Positions 37,425 through 46,890 are shown, counted from the stretch's first letter. The stretch: 64,000 nt of DNA from Neorhizobium sp. NCHU2750 (GCF_003597675.1 NZ_CP030827.1:4158501-4222500); one strand, 5' to 3'. Notes: generated from the letters alone by a model not told the origin. Translations and numbers: made by a program.

Positions 37425-38924
37425 ATGTTTGGAAAGCGCGGAAACGATGGGTTCGGGAAGGCAGGCACGGTCGTCGCGCCGCCGCCGGCCGCTGCACAAT
37501 CGCCGGCACCCGCAAGCCCCGCTCGACCACAGGCATCTCAGGCCGACCCGAAAGCATTGGCTCAGGGCGAAGCTTCGCGCCAGGCTGTTGCACCGCCGCC
37601 GCTTGCACCGTCACAGTCCACCCGCAAGCGTCCCGCCCGCGACGAGCAATATTATACGACGAAGAGCCAGGTCTTCTCCGCCCTGATCGACACGATCGAC
37701 CTGTCGCAGCTCGCCAAGCTCGATAACGAGAGCGCGCGCGAGGAAATTCGCGATATCGTCAACGACATCATCACGATCAAGAATTTCGCGATGTCAATCT
37801 CCGAGCAGGAAGAGCTGCTCGACGACATCTGCAACGACGTTCTGGGCTATGGCCCGCTCGAACCGCTTCTGGCGCGTGACGATATCGCCGACATCATGGT
37901 CAACGGCGCTGGCCAGACCTTCATCGAAGTTTCCGGCAAGACGATCGAGTCGGAAATCCGCTTCCGCGACAACGCCCAGCTTCTGTCGATCTGCCAGCGC
38001 ATCGTCAGCCAGGTCGGCCGCCGAGTCGACGAGAGCTCGCCGATCTGCGACGCCCGCCTTCCCGATGGCTCCCGTGTCAACGTCATCGCGCCGCCGCTGT
38101 CGCTCGATGGCCCGGCGCTCACCATCCGCAAGTTCAAGAAGGACAAGCTGACGCTCGATCAGCTGGTGAAGTTCGGGGCGATCACCCCGGAAGGCGCCGT
38201 GCTGCTCCAGATCATCGGTCGCGTTCGTTGCAACGTCGTCATCTCCGGCGGTACCGGCTCGGGCAAGACGACCCTTCTGAACTGCCTGACCCGCTATATC
38301 GACATCGACGAACGCGTCATCACCTGCGAAGACACCGCCGAACTGCAATTGCAGCAGCCGCATGTCGTGCGCCTCGAAACCCGTCCGCCGAATATCGAGG
38401 GCGAGGGCGAGATCACCATGCGCGATCTCGTCAAGAACTGCCTGCGTATGCGCCCCGAACGCATCATCGTCGGCGAAGTGCGCGGACCGGAAGTCTTCGA
38501 CCTCCTGCAGGCTATGAACACCGGCCATGACGGGTCGATGGGCACGATCCACTCCAACACGCCGCGCGAATGCCTGAGCCGTATGGAATCGATGATCGCC
38601 ATGGGTGGTTATACGCTTCCCGCCAAGACGGTGCGCGAGATCATCTCGGGTTCGGTCGACGTGATCATTCAGGCAGCCCGCCTTCGCGACGGTTCGCGCC
38701 GTATCACCCAGATCACCGAAGTGGTCGGCATGGAAGGCGATGTCATCATCACCCAGGACCTGCTGCGTTATGAAATGGACGGTGAGGACGCCAATGGCCG
38801 CATCATCGGCCGGCACGTCTCGACCGGCATCATCAAGCCGCATTTCTGGGATCGCGTCCGCTACTTCGGCGAAGAGCGCCGTCTCTCGGCGGCCTTTGAT
38901 GCCATGGAAACGGCGCGGGATTGA
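37425..38924 (+). CDS. cpaF: Tad secretion ATPase CpaF (TadA)
   Basis: A 499-residue hexameric ATPase that powers pilus extension and probably retraction. After a Pro/Ala-rich N-terminus (about 15-70) come the VirB11/PilT-family motifs. These are Walker [14 protein letters not shown] (about 275-287), Asp box [14 protein letters not shown], Walker [12 protein letters not shown] and His box [15 protein letters not shown]. It acts at the cytoplasmic face with TadB and TadC, encoded next. Confidence 0.96.
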   Translation: MFGKRGNDGFGKAGTVVAPPPAAAQSPAPASPARPQASQADPKALAQGEASRQAVAPPPLAPSQSTRKRPARDEQYYTTKSQVFSALIDTIDLSQLAKLDNESAREEIRDIVNDIITIKNFAMSISEQEELLDDICNDVLGYGPLEPLLARDDIADIMVNGAGQTFIEVSGKTIESEIRFRDNAQLLSICQRIVSQVGRRVDESSPICDARLPDGSRVNVIAPPLSLDGPALTIRKFKKDKLTLDQLVKFGAITPEGAVLLQIIGRVRCNVVISGGTGSGKTTLLNCLTRYIDIDERVITCEDTAELQLQQPHVVRLETRPPNIEGEGEITMRDLVKNCLRMRPERIIVGEVRGPEVFDLLQAMNTGHDGSMGTIHSNTPRECLSRMESMIAMGGYTLPAKTVREIISGSVDVIIQAARLRDGSRRITQITEVVGMEGDVIITQDLLRYEMDGEDANGRIIGRHVSTGIIKPHFWDRVRYFGEERRLSAAFDAMETARD

Positions 38925-38956
38925 GATAGGGCCATTGGACCGGAAGGGCAGTTCGC

Positions 38957-39970
38957 ATGTTCGGGCTTGATTTGACCATGCTGTTGATCATCTTCCTGGC
39001 TGCCGTATCGGCGGCCTCGGTCGCCTACGCCCTGCTGTTTGCCCGCATCGAAACTGAAAAGAAGACGGGCGCGCGTCTCACGCGGGTCAAGGCGGCCGAA
39101 AGCGACGTCGGCAAGAAAAAGGCCGCCAGAGATCGCGTTCAGGAACTCTCCAAGCGCCGAAAATCGCTTCAGGACAGCCTGAAGGATCTGGAAAAGAAGC
39201 AGGAAGAGAAAAACAAGTATATCGGCGACAAGAGCCTGAAGTCGCGCCTGGCCCAGACCGGCCTGCCGCTGACCATCGGTCGCTTCACCATGATTTCCGT
39301 TGCGCTCGGCGCCGTTGTGGCACTGGTCCTGCTGATTGCCGGCATGTCGCTGCTTGTCTGCCTCGGTGCCGGCTTCGTCATCGCCTTCGGCCTGCCGCGA
39401 TGGATCATCGGCTTCCTCGTCAAGCGCCGCCAGAACAAGTTCCTCGAAGAGTTTCCGAACGCTCTCGACGTGATGGTTCGTTCGATCAAGTCGGGTCTGC
39501 CGCTCAACGATGCGATCAGGATGATCGCTGCCGACGGCAAGGACCCGGTCAGGACCGAATTCCAGCGCGTCGTCGAATCCCAGCGCATCGGCCTCAGCGT
39601 GCCGGATGCCTGCGCCCGCATGCTGCAGACCATGCCGCTCGCCGAGGTCAACTTCTTCTCGATCGTCATCGCCATCCAGAGCCAGGCCGGCGGCAATCTG
39701 TCCGAAGCGCTCGGCAATCTTGCCAAGGTGCTGCGCGAGCGGCGCAAGATGAAGGCCAAGGTCTCCGCACTTTCCATGGAAGCGAAAGCCTCCGCCGTCA
39801 TCATCGGCGCGCTTCCCTTCATCGTTGCCACGCTCGTCTATCTCACGTCGCCGCAATACATGATGGTCCTGTTCACCGATCCGCGTGGACATATCATCAT
39901 GCTCGCATCCGGTGTCTGGATGACGATCGGCATCGTGGTGATGCGCAACATGATCAACTTCGACATATGA
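38957..39970 (+). CDS. tadB: Tad inner-membrane platform protein TadB
   Basis: A 337-residue GspF-family protein of the pilus platform. It has an N-terminal transmembrane helix, a lysine-rich cytoplasmic stretch (about 50-95, SKRRKSLQDSLKDLEKKQEE) and further helices. The T2SSF domain contains FLEEFPNALDVMVRSIKSGL, then QSQAGGNLSEALGNLAKVLRE, the family hallmark. It lies 32 nt downstream of cpaF and 10 nt upstream of tadC. CpaG is an alternative name. Confidence 0.93.
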   Translation: MFGLDLTMLLIIFLAAVSAASVAYALLFARIETEKKTGARLTRVKAAESDVGKKKAARDRVQELSKRRKSLQDSLKDLEKKQEEKNKYIGDKSLKSRLAQTGLPLTIGRFTMISVALGAVVALVLLIAGMSLLVCLGAGFVIAFGLPRWIIGFLVKRRQNKFLEEFPNALDVMVRSIKSGLPLNDAIRMIAADGKDPVRTEFQRVVESQRIGLSVPDACARMLQTMPLAEVNFFSIVIAIQSQAGGNLSEALGNLAKVLRERRKMKAKVSALSMEAKASAVIIGALPFIVATLVYLTSPQYMMVLFTDPRGHIIMLASGVWMTIGIVVMRNMINFDI

Positions 39971-39980
39971 GGACCGGACG

Positions 39981-40955
39981 GTGAAAGCAATTTCCGCAGC
40001 ACTCACCGAACCGACGACGCTCTTCGCCATTTTGGTTGCCGTCGCCGTCTTTGCAACGCTCTACACGATCGCCGCATCTTTCATGGACGGCGGCAATCTC
40101 GACAAGCGCATGAAGGCGGTCTCCACCGAACGCGAACAATTGCGCGCCCGCGAGCGCGCCCGCATGAATTCGGATAGCAAGGCCAGCCTTCGGACGCAGA
40201 ACAACCAGTCCGTCCGCCAGATCGTCGAGCGCTTCAATCTGCGCGAGGCGCTGGTCGACGAGGGGACGATCAACAAGCTGCGCGCCGCGGGTCTGAGAAC
40301 TCAGAATGCGCTGAACATGTTTCTTCTGGCGCGCTTTCTTCTGCCCTTCCTGTTCCTGATCATCGCCACGGTCTGGGTTTTCGTCCTCGGAAATCTCGGT
40401 TCCAGACCCTTCGGCATCCGCATTCTGGCGGTTGTCGGCTTCGCCTATGTCGGCTTCTATGCGCCGAATATCTATGTTTCGAACAAGATGAAGAAGCGCC
40501 AGGCGTCGATCACGCGCGCCTGGCCGGATGCGCTCGACCTGATGCTGATCTGCGTCGAATCGGGCATTTCGATCGAACAGGCGATGCGCCGTGCGGCCGA
40601 AGAGATCGGCACCCAATCGCCCGAACTTGCCGAGGAACTGGCGCTGACCACGGCGGAACTCTCCTTCCTTCCCGACCGCAAGACCGCGCTCGAAAATCTC
40701 GGCAACCGCACCCAGCTCGATATCGTCCGTTCCGTCGTCCAGGCGCTCATCCAGGCAGACCGCTACGGTACACCGGTATCACAGGCACTGCGAGTTCTCG
40801 CCCAGGAAAGCCGTGACGAGCGGATGAACGAAGCAGAAAAGAAGGCCGCGGCCCTGCCGCCGAAACTGACCGTCCCGATGATCCTGTTCTTCCTGCCGGT
40901 TCTCGTCGCCGTCATCCTCGGCCCCGCCGGCATTCAGGTCTCCGACCGCTTCTGA
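39981..40955 (+). CDS. tadC: Tad inner-membrane platform protein TadC
   Basis: A 324-residue partner of TadB in the pilus platform. The GspF-type domain shows ARITRAWPDALDLMLICVES-like sequence (here starting SITRAWPDALDLML), then SPELAEELALTTAELSFLPD and QADRYGTPVSQALRVLAQES. Transmembrane helices sit near residues 10-30, 108-145 and at the C-terminus. It ends the plus-strand cpa/tad run; a repeat element follows 18 nt later. CpaH is an alternative name. Confidence 0.93.
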   Translation: MKAISAALTEPTTLFAILVAVAVFATLYTIAASFMDGGNLDKRMKAVSTEREQLRARERARMNSDSKASLRTQNNQSVRQIVERFNLREALVDEGTINKLRAAGLRTQNALNMFLLARFLLPFLFLIIATVWVFVLGNLGSRPFGIRILAVVGFAYVGFYAPNIYVSNKMKKRQASITRAWPDALDLMLICVESGISIEQAMRRAAEEIGTQSPELAEELALTTAELSFLPDRKTALENLGNRTQLDIVRSVVQALIQADRYGTPVSQALRVLAQESRDERMNEAEKKAAALPPKLTVPMILFFLPVLVAVILGPAGIQVSDRF

Positions 40956-40972
40956 TCGTCATCATATTGGAC

Positions 40973-41245
40973 TAGAGCCTTTCCTGGTTAAATTGAAGCG
41001 CTCTGCCGGAGCAGGTTTTCGACAGGGCAAAGGCGATTGGCGACGGGCATACCCTACGGTACGTCCGAGCCGATCGCCTTTGATCCTGGCGGAAAGATGC
41101 CCGGCCCTTCGGGTTGGCTGAAGCGGGCCGCCTGATCGACCGGCCGGCTTGGCCGTAAGCTTTGGCTACGACGCGCGCCGGCCGGTCGACCATGCGACTT
41201 CGCTTGAGCCAACAGAGCGTTTCAATTTAACCAGGAAAGGCTCTA
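40973..41245. repeat. Palindromic intergenic repeat, copy 1 (with nested insertion)
   Basis: A 273-bp element bounded by inverted ends TAGAGCCTTTCCTGGTTAAA and its complement TTTAACCAGGAAAGGCTCTA. Inside are more inverted pieces: CAAAGGCGATTGGC against GCCGATCGCCTTTG, with one mismatch. Apart from an 85-bp insertion (41120-41204) and one base change it is identical to the second copy at 44141-44328, and both have the same orientation. It has no coding frame of interest. It resembles mosaic palindromic elements (RIME-like) of rhizobia or a MITE. Confidence 0.9.
41120..41204. repeat. 85-bp palindromic insertion nested in repeat copy 1
   Basis: This block is absent from copy 2, where the flanks join directly. 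Its ends are imperfect inverted repeats starting GAAGCGG and ending CGACTTCGCT. The inner arms TCGACCGGCCGGC and GCCGGCCGGTCGA are perfect over 13 bp. GCT occurs at both junctions and could be a 3-bp target duplication. It looks like a second mobile or modular palindrome that inserted into the first. Confidence 0.75.
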
Positions 41246-41281
41246 AGGTCCTTGGCGTCATAGGCCATGGAAGGATGTTTT

Positions 41282-41713
41282 ATGCCGGACGAAAACAGGG
41301 AAACACTCAACGGCGCCTGCCATTGCGGCACGGTGCGCTTTCACGTCCGTCTGACGGATGGCTTTAGCACGGCAAGGCGCTGCAACTGTTCCTATTGCCG
41401 GATGCGCGGAGCGATCGCCGTGTCGGCCGATCTGGAAGACATAGAGATCGTCGCCGGCGAGGATGCGCTGACCCTCTACCAGTTCAACAGCAAGACGGCG
41501 AAACACTATTTCTGCTCCGTCTGCGGCATCTACACCCACCACCAGCGGCGGTCGAACACGCAGCAATACGGCATCAACGTCGCCTGTCTCGAAGGCGTCA
41601 GCCCGTTTGACTTTGCCGAAGTGCCGGTGGCGGACGGTGTGTCGCATCCGGCCGATGGCCCAGCCGGAAGCAAGTCCCGTCTTTTCGGTGTTCTGAAATT
41701 TATCGCGGAATGA
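41282..41713 (+). CDS. GFA/CENP-V domain zinc protein
   Basis: A 143-residue protein of the glutathione-dependent formaldehyde-activating (GFA)-like fold. The zinc-binding cysteines are visible in GACHCGTVRFHV (about 11-22), CNCSYCRMRGA and HYFCSVCGIYTHH. Members are mostly of unknown substrate; true formaldehyde activation is doubtful for most. The ATG at 41282 has AAGGA 8 nt before it. It sits between tadC and tadD immediately after repeat copy 1, unrelated to pili. Confidence 0.83.
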   Translation: MPDENRETLNGACHCGTVRFHVRLTDGFSTARRCNCSYCRMRGAIAVSADLEDIEIVAGEDALTLYQFNSKTAKHYFCSVCGIYTHHQRRSNTQQYGINVACLEGVSPFDFAEVPVADGVSHPADGPAGSKSRLFGVLKFIAE

Positions 41714-41734
41714 CGTCTGTTGACTGGGCGGCGG

Positions 41735-42601
41735 TCAGTTGGTCGCCGTCTTTGCCTTGTCGTTGGCGGCAAGCTTGGCCCAGGAATTCTGCTGGGTCAG
41801 CATCGAGCGCAGATAGGTGACATTGGCATCGGCCTGCTGCTGCGAAAGTTCCTTGCGGGCAATCGTCTCGGCTTCCGAGAAGCGCCCCTGAAGGCCCACG
41901 ACCAAAGCCAGGTTCTGTCGCACGCGGCTGTCGGCAGCCGGCTGCTGGGCGGCACTGCGCATGTAGGTTTCGGCCGTTTTCAGGTCGCCGGAAAGCACGT
42001 AGGACATGCCGAGATTGGACATCACGCTCGGTTCGTTCGGCTGCGTCTGCAACGCCATGCGATATTTCTGCCGGGCCTCGTCCGAACGCCCCATCTGGTC
42101 GAGCACGGCACCCTCTGCCGAGAACAGCCGCCAGTCCGGATGATCCGGCGTCTGCGCCCGGTCGATCGTGGCGAGCGCCTGTTCGAGCTGGCCGGCGGCC
42201 GCCTGCGCCTTGCCATAGGCGGCCAGCACCTGGCGGTCGGTCGGATTGGCGATCGCCACCTGCTGCATCACTGCGAGCGCCTGGTCATTCTTGCCCGTCA
42301 TGCCGAGAATACTGGCATAGCGCAGCCCGATATCCTTGTTTTTCGGATCCTTGACATAGTCTGCACCGGCCGCCCTTTCGGCCACGGCCAGTTCGGAAGC
42401 ATTCATCGAATCGAGTGGCGCCGACGAAACCCGGGGAATCGAGCCGGTCGTGATATTGTCGTTCTTCGTCGTGTTGCAGCCTGTGACGATCATGCCGAGG
42501 CAGATCATGGCGGCAGCGCGCGCGACCGAGGACCGGGAAAGGGATGAGAGCGAAAAGGCGGTCTTTGCTGCAGTCATCATGGTCTCGTCGATCCGTTGCA
42601 T
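41735..42601 (-). CDS. tadD: TPR-repeat lipoprotein TadD
   Basis: A 288-residue lipoprotein with signal ARAAAMICLGMIVTGCNTTK (lipobox Cys about 42) and at least three tetratricopeptide repeats (about 80-230), for example PSVMSNLGMSYVLSGDLKTA. TadD is the pilotin-like factor that helps place the secretin in the outer membrane. It is on the opposite strand from the cpa run, separated by the GFA-like gene and a repeat. An alternative start at MMTAAK is eight codons in. Confidence 0.88.
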   Translation of the reverse strand: MQRIDETMMTAAKTAFSLSSLSRSSVARAAAMICLGMIVTGCNTTKNDNITTGSIPRVSSAPLDSMNASELAVAERAAGADYVKDPKNKDIGLRYASILGMTGKNDQALAVMQQVAIANPTDRQVLAAYGKAQAAAGQLEQALATIDRAQTPDHPDWRLFSAEGAVLDQMGRSDEARQKYRMALQTQPNEPSVMSNLGMSYVLSGDLKTAETYMRSAAQQPAADSRVRQNLALVVGLQGRFSEAETIARKELSQQQADANVTYLRSMLTQQNSWAKLAANDKAKTATN

Positions 42602-42709
42602 TGCCGTCCGTCACCGCCATCGGCAGGTGACGCATTTCCCCCTCAGCAATAAACTGTTAACCCTAACGAACCGTTAATTTCAGTGATTCCTGAAGGTTAC
42701 GAAGACGCC

Positions 42710-44110
42710 ATGACCCCCTTCCAGCATATTTCCCGCCCGTCCCCGTTCGCGCCCGTCGGTGCCGTCACCAAGCCCGTTCTGGCCGTCACTCCCTCTGTTC
42801 TGGACGATGGCACGCTGCCTGCCTCGACCGTTGCCTGGGCGTCCGCTGCAGGCTTCAAGGCGGAAGCCGGCGCCGTTCTGGCTGTCCCCGGCGAAGCTGA
42901 AACGGTCTCGACCGTGCTTTTCGGTCTCGGCAGCGATCCGGCCGACGCGCCTTTCATTTCCGGCAAGCTGGCAAAGCTCCTGCCGCCCGGCGATTGGTCG
43001 ATCGACGCTGCGGGGATCAAGGCCGAACATCTGGCACTGGGCTTCGGCCTCGGCAGTTATTCCTTCGGCAAGTACAAGTCGGAAAAGGCCAGGGAGGCGC
43101 GCATCGCCATCCCGGATGCGGTCGATGCTGCCGATATCGAGCGGCAGCTTGCAGGCATTGAACTTGCCCGCGATCTCATCAACACCCCGACAAACGACAT
43201 GGGGCCGGATAATCTGGAAGCGGCCTTCCGGGCGCTCGGCAGCCATTACGGCGCCACCCTCTTCTCGATCGTCGGGGAAGAGCTGCTGGAAAAGAATTTC
43301 CCGCTCATTCACACCGTCGGCCGCGCCAGCGCCGTCGCGCCCCGTCTGCTTGAGATGCGCTGGGGCAAGCAGGGCGATCCGAAGGTCACGCTCGTCGGCA
43401 AGGGCGTCTGCTTCGATACGGGCGGCCTCGACCTGAAGACCGCAGCCGGCATGGCGCTGATGAAAAAGGATATGGGCGGTGCGGCCAATGTCATGGGCCT
43501 CGCATTGATGATCATGGATGCAGGGCTGCCGGTCGATCTCACCGTGCTCGTGCCGGCCGTCGAGAATTCCGTCGCCGGAAACGCCTTCCGTCCGGGCGAT
43601 ATCTGCAAGAGCCGCAAGGGCATCACCGTCCAGATCGACAACACCGATGCCGAGGGCAGACTGATCCTCGCCGATGCGCTTGCCTATGCCGACGAGACGC
43701 CTGCCGATCTTCTCATTGACATGGCGACCCTGACGGGAGCGGCCCGCGTTGCGCTCGGTACCGAACTTGCGCCATTCTTTACCGATGACGAGATGCTTGC
43801 CGGCAAGCTGTCGGCCGCCGCGAGGGACGCCGCCGATCCCGTCTGGCGCATGCCGCTGTGGATGGGCTACGACAAAGATCTCCGCACCCGTGCGGCCGAT
43901 ATCACCAATGCCCCTTCCGGCGGCATGGGCGGTGCCATCACTGCGGCCCTGTTCCTCAAGCGGTTTGTCACTGCATCTCCAAGCTGGATCCATTTCGACA
44001 TCTACGGCTGGAACCCTGCAGACAAGCCGCATGCGCCGATCGGCGGCGAGGCTTTCGCCATCCGCGCGCTCTATCGCGTCATCCAGGATCTGGCGGCCGG
44101 CAAGGTCTGA
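42710..44110 (+). CDS. Leucyl aminopeptidase family protein (M17)
   Basis: A 466-residue cytosolic dimetal exopeptidase. The catalytic domain carries the M17 signature NTDAEGRLILADAL (about 317-330), the metal/Lys region GKGVCFDTGGLDLKTAAGMA and KKDMGGAANVMG. The N-terminal domain is divergent from PepA, so PepB or a related peptidase is possible. The ATG at 42710 is preferred over a GTG nine codons upstream. It is divergent from tadD, and repeat copy 2 begins 30 nt after its stop. Confidence 0.9.
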   Translation: MTPFQHISRPSPFAPVGAVTKPVLAVTPSVLDDGTLPASTVAWASAAGFKAEAGAVLAVPGEAETVSTVLFGLGSDPADAPFISGKLAKLLPPGDWSIDAAGIKAEHLALGFGLGSYSFGKYKSEKAREARIAIPDAVDAADIERQLAGIELARDLINTPTNDMGPDNLEAAFRALGSHYGATLFSIVGEELLEKNFPLIHTVGRASAVAPRLLEMRWGKQGDPKVTLVGKGVCFDTGGLDLKTAAGMALMKKDMGGAANVMGLALMIMDAGLPVDLTVLVPAVENSVAGNAFRPGDICKSRKGITVQIDNTDAEGRLILADALAYADETPADLLIDMATLTGAARVALGTELAPFFTDDEMLAGKLSAAARDAADPVWRMPLWMGYDKDLRTRAADITNAPSGGMGGAITAALFLKRFVTASPSWIHFDIYGWNPADKPHAPIGGEAFAIRALYRVIQDLAAGKV

Positions 44111-44140
44111 CGGGAAAACCGACCGGTAAGAATTTATGAC

Positions 44141-44328
44141 TAGAGCCTTTCCTGGTTAAATTGAAGCGCTCTGCCGGAGCAGATTTTCGACAGGGCAAAG
44201 GCGATTGGCGACGGGCATACCCTACGGTACGTCCGAGCCGATCGCCTTTGATCCTGGCGGAAAGATGCCCGGCCCTTCGGGTTGGCTTGAGCCAACAGAG
44301 CGTTTCAATTTAACCAGGAAAGGCTCTA
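44141..44328. repeat. Palindromic intergenic repeat, copy 2 (simple form)
   Basis: A 188-bp element with the same inverted ends and internal arms as the element at 40973-41245, in the same orientation. It differs by one base (AGATTTTCG for AGGTTTTCG) and lacks the 85-bp insert. It fills most of the gap between the aminopeptidase and MarR genes. Near-identity of the copies implies recent spread or gene conversion. Confidence 0.9.
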
Positions 44329-44367
44329 GGCTCGGGCCGGTTTCGATTTTGGCCCGGAGTTCTGCAT

Positions 44368-44718
44368 ATGCCGGTTGAGCTGACCGCGACCGAGGCACTC
44401 GGCCTCTGGCATCGCGTCGCCTTGGAAGAGGTGAGGGGAGAAGCGCCCGACCTGACGCTGCGGCAGATGGCCATCCTCCTCGAGATCTACATGGTGCCGC
44501 CCCCGCATACCGTGCGGGGGCTCGCCGAAACGCTCGGCGTCAGCAAGCCGGTCATCACCCGTGCGCTCGATACGATGGGCGAGCTTGGCCTCGTCGAGCG
44601 CGAACGGGATGATCGCGATCGCCGCAATGTCGTGATAAAACGCACCGTCGCCGGCGCGCTTTATCTGGAAAAGCTCGGTGACCTGATCATCCGCGAAGGA
44701 AGACGCGCCGCGTCTTGA
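44368..44718 (+). CDS. MarR-family winged-helix regulator
   Basis: A 116-residue DNA-binding protein. The winged helix contains LTLRQMAILLEIYMVPPPHT, recognition segment VRGLAETLGVSKPVITRALD (about 50-69) and wing LVERERDDRDRRNVVIKRT. It is shorter than typical MarR proteins and lacks part of the C-terminal dimer helix. Its stop lies 11 nt before the ATG of the NlpC/P60 hydrolase, so the pair is co-transcribed. It may control cell-wall or stress genes; this is inference. Confidence 0.85.
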   Translation: MPVELTATEALGLWHRVALEEVRGEAPDLTLRQMAILLEIYMVPPPHTVRGLAETLGVSKPVITRALDTMGELGLVERERDDRDRRNVVIKRTVAGALYLEKLGDLIIREGRRAAS

Positions 44719-44729
44719 AGGATTTGCCT

Positions 44730-45575
44730 ATGGAACTCGACAGACGCCTCAATGCCTTTCGTCCGGACCTCGCGGCAGACACGCTTGAGGGCAGGGTAGA
44801 GGCGGCCCGCTTCGTCAGGGGGGAACCCGCCTCCGTCATCGTGCCCGTCGCGGCCCTTCGTCCCGTGCCCGATCTCGCCCGCGGCATCGATACCGAACTC
44901 CTCCATGGCGAAGGCATCCGCGTCTTCGACAGGGCAGCAGGCTTCGCCTGGGTCCAGTCGGACTGGGATGGTTATGTCGGTTACCTGCCGGAAGAGATGA
45001 TCGGCCCGCAGAGCGCCCCCACCCACCGCATCACCGCCCCGCGCACCTTCCTTTATCCTCAGGCCGAACTGCGCAAGCCACCCGTCACATCGCTCTCCAT
45101 GGGCAGCCTCATCACGGTCGTCGGCGAGGCGGAGACGCGCGGCACGCGCTATTTCCTGCTTCCAAGTGGAGAAGCAGTCATTGCGGCCCATTGCCTGCCC
45201 GTCGGCGAGACTGCGGGCGACGACTATGTGGCGATAGCCTCGCGCCTTCTGGAAACGCCGTATCTCTGGGGCGGCCGATCCGGCTTCGGGATCGATTGTT
45301 CCGGCCTCGTGCAACTGGCGCTGATGATGGTCGGCAAAAAGGCGCCGCGCGATTCCGACATGCAGGCCAGCTTCGGCGAGCCGATCGGGCGCGAAGAGCT
45401 GCGACGCGGCGATCTCGTCTTCTGGAAGGGCCATGTCGGCATCATGGAGGACGCAGAAACCCTGTTGCACGCCAACGGCCACACGATGACGGTGGCGCGC
45501 GAGAATTTCGAGGCCGCGGTCAAGCGTATCGGCTGGCTCTATGATCTGCCGACTGGTTACCGGCGTATAGTCTGA
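44730..45575 (+). CDS. NlpC/P60 family cysteine peptidase
   Basis: A 281-residue cell-wall-type hydrolase that likely cuts D-Glu-gamma-DAP links in peptidoglycan peptides. The C-terminal C40 domain has the nucleophile in GFGIDCSGLVQLAL (about 187-200), the catalytic His in WKGHVGIMED and a third polar residue near LLHANGHT. Two SH3-like domains occupy the N-terminal half. No signal peptide is seen, so it may act on recycled muropeptides in the cytoplasm. AAGGA precedes the ATG at 44730; a TTG at 44715 is an alternative. Confidence 0.88.
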   Translation: MELDRRLNAFRPDLAADTLEGRVEAARFVRGEPASVIVPVAALRPVPDLARGIDTELLHGEGIRVFDRAAGFAWVQSDWDGYVGYLPEEMIGPQSAPTHRITAPRTFLYPQAELRKPPVTSLSMGSLITVVGEAETRGTRYFLLPSGEAVIAAHCLPVGETAGDDYVAIASRLLETPYLWGGRSGFGIDCSGLVQLALMMVGKKAPRDSDMQASFGEPIGREELRRGDLVFWKGHVGIMEDAETLLHANGHTMTVARENFEAAVKRIGWLYDLPTGYRRIV

Positions 45576-45719
45576 ACGGCTTTCCGGCTGTTGTCGACGT
45601 GACGTAGGCGATCACAGGAATGTTGCGGTTGGTCCATGGTATCGTCATGTTCCAACCCTTATCTTGATAGAGAAGACAGGCCGAAAGAAATGCAGATCGA
45701 GGACTACGGAGTGAATCCC

Positions 45720-46085
45720 ATGCTGAAAGGTGCCTGGCTTTTGCCTGCAGCAATGCTGGTTGCGCTTATTCTGGTCGCACTGCCGGCAACGGTATTCGCG
45801 GCGGATAGCAATCCCTTCGGCAAGTCGATGAACAGCTATTTCAAGGATCTTCCGGGCGTTGCTCCACAGACCGGGGCGCAGGCGTCCAAGCCCGATGATT
45901 ACAGCTGCACCAGCGATATCGGCTATGTGTCCCGTTATGGCGGTCGCTACTATGGTCTCGGCTGGCATGACGTGCCGGTCCGCCTCTATCATTGCAAGGC
46001 GGCAAACGGCGCGATCTATACCGGCACGCACATGCCGAACACCCAATGGGTGCCGGGCCTGAACCCGAAGTTCCTGCCCGAATAA
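45720..46085 (+). CDS. Small secreted protein of unknown function
   Basis: A 121-residue protein with signal peptide MLKGAWLLPAAMLVALILVA, cut near VFAA-DS. The mature part of about 90 residues is rich in Tyr, Gly and Trp and has two Cys (YSCTSD and YHCKAA), probably one disulfide. GGAG lies 9 nt before the chosen ATG; in-frame ATGs at 45690 and 45636 lack good sites. I do not recognise the family. Confidence 0.65.
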   Translation: MLKGAWLLPAAMLVALILVALPATVFAADSNPFGKSMNSYFKDLPGVAPQTGAQASKPDDYSCTSDIGYVSRYGGRYYGLGWHDVPVRLYHCKAANGAIYTGTHMPNTQWVPGLNPKFLPE

Positions 46086-46157
46086 AGATTTCGTCGGATA
46101 AGCTTGCAGGATGGAGCCCCAGCCGGGGCGCCGCATGCCCGGTTCTCGTTATCTCGA

Positions 46158-46550
46158 TTACTGCTGTGCTTCAGCAACCGGTCGCGGATTGCCGTCGGCG
46201 TCGACCGCCACCATGATGAACACGGCTTCCGTCACCTTTTCGCGGGTATGCTCGTAATGCCTGCGGGTCCATGCCTCGATATTGAGGGTGATCGAAGTGC
46301 GGCCGACCTTCTTGATGCTGGTATAGACGCAGAGCGTATCGCCGATCTTGACCGGCTTCTTGAACACGATCTCATGGACCGCAACCGTGACCGTGCGCCC
46401 GCCGGCAAGCTCGTTTGCCCGCACAAAGGCCGCAAGGTCCATCTGCGACATGACCCAGCCACCGAATATGTCACCTGCAGGGTTTGCGTCGGCGGGCATG
46501 GCGATGGTTCTGAGCGTCATTTCCATGTCGGTGGGGGAGGGAGCATTCAT
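46158..46550 (-). CDS. Acyl-CoA thioesterase, YciA-type hotdog
   Basis: A 130-residue hotdog-fold thioesterase hydrolysing acyl-CoA. Typical features are MPADANPAGDIFGGWVMSQM (about 18-37), with the catalytic Asp region, then VHEIVFKKPVKIGDTLCVY and a long strand IKKVGRTSITLNIEAW. Length matches YciA proteins. It stands alone between a secreted-protein gene and tRNA-Leu. Confidence 0.9.
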   Translation of the reverse strand: MNAPSPTDMEMTLRTIAMPADANPAGDIFGGWVMSQMDLAAFVRANELAGGRTVTVAVHEIVFKKPVKIGDTLCVYTSIKKVGRTSITLNIEAWTRRHYEHTREKVTEAVFIMVAVDADGNPRPVAEAQQ

Positions 46551-46890
46551 AATTGCGGTTCCTTTGCGCGTGATTTCTACGGCGAAGGCCTAGGGGATAG
46601 CGGTCCAATTTGACAAACGTCTATTGCGCTGCGCTGCCCTTCGCAAAACGCAAGTCGGGCCGGAAAATGCTTATCGGCGTTTGGGTGGCAGAAGATGAAT
46701 CGGACATGGTTTGGGAGTGACGTTCCGATGGTCGCAAAAGCTTTGGGAAAGTGGCGGTGCTGCGAGGAAGACACGACCGTTTCTGCAGCGGAGCCGAAAC
46801 AATTATCCGGGCCGCTCGCTTTGTAAGCAAGTGGCGATGCGAATTTGCAATTTCGGATAATGAAGTCCAATCAAGGACTTAAGAATGGAA
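46551..46890. other. Intergenic region without recognised features
   Basis: The stretch lies between the thioesterase gene and tRNA-Leu. Open frames on both strands are short and have no ribosome-binding sites or familiar sequence. I see no terminator or repeat. Confidence 0.4.

Noticed and set aside
46577..46870. A 97-codon gene next to tRNA-Leu
   Set aside because: It has no ribosome-binding site and no familiar motif, and its composition is unlike its neighbours.
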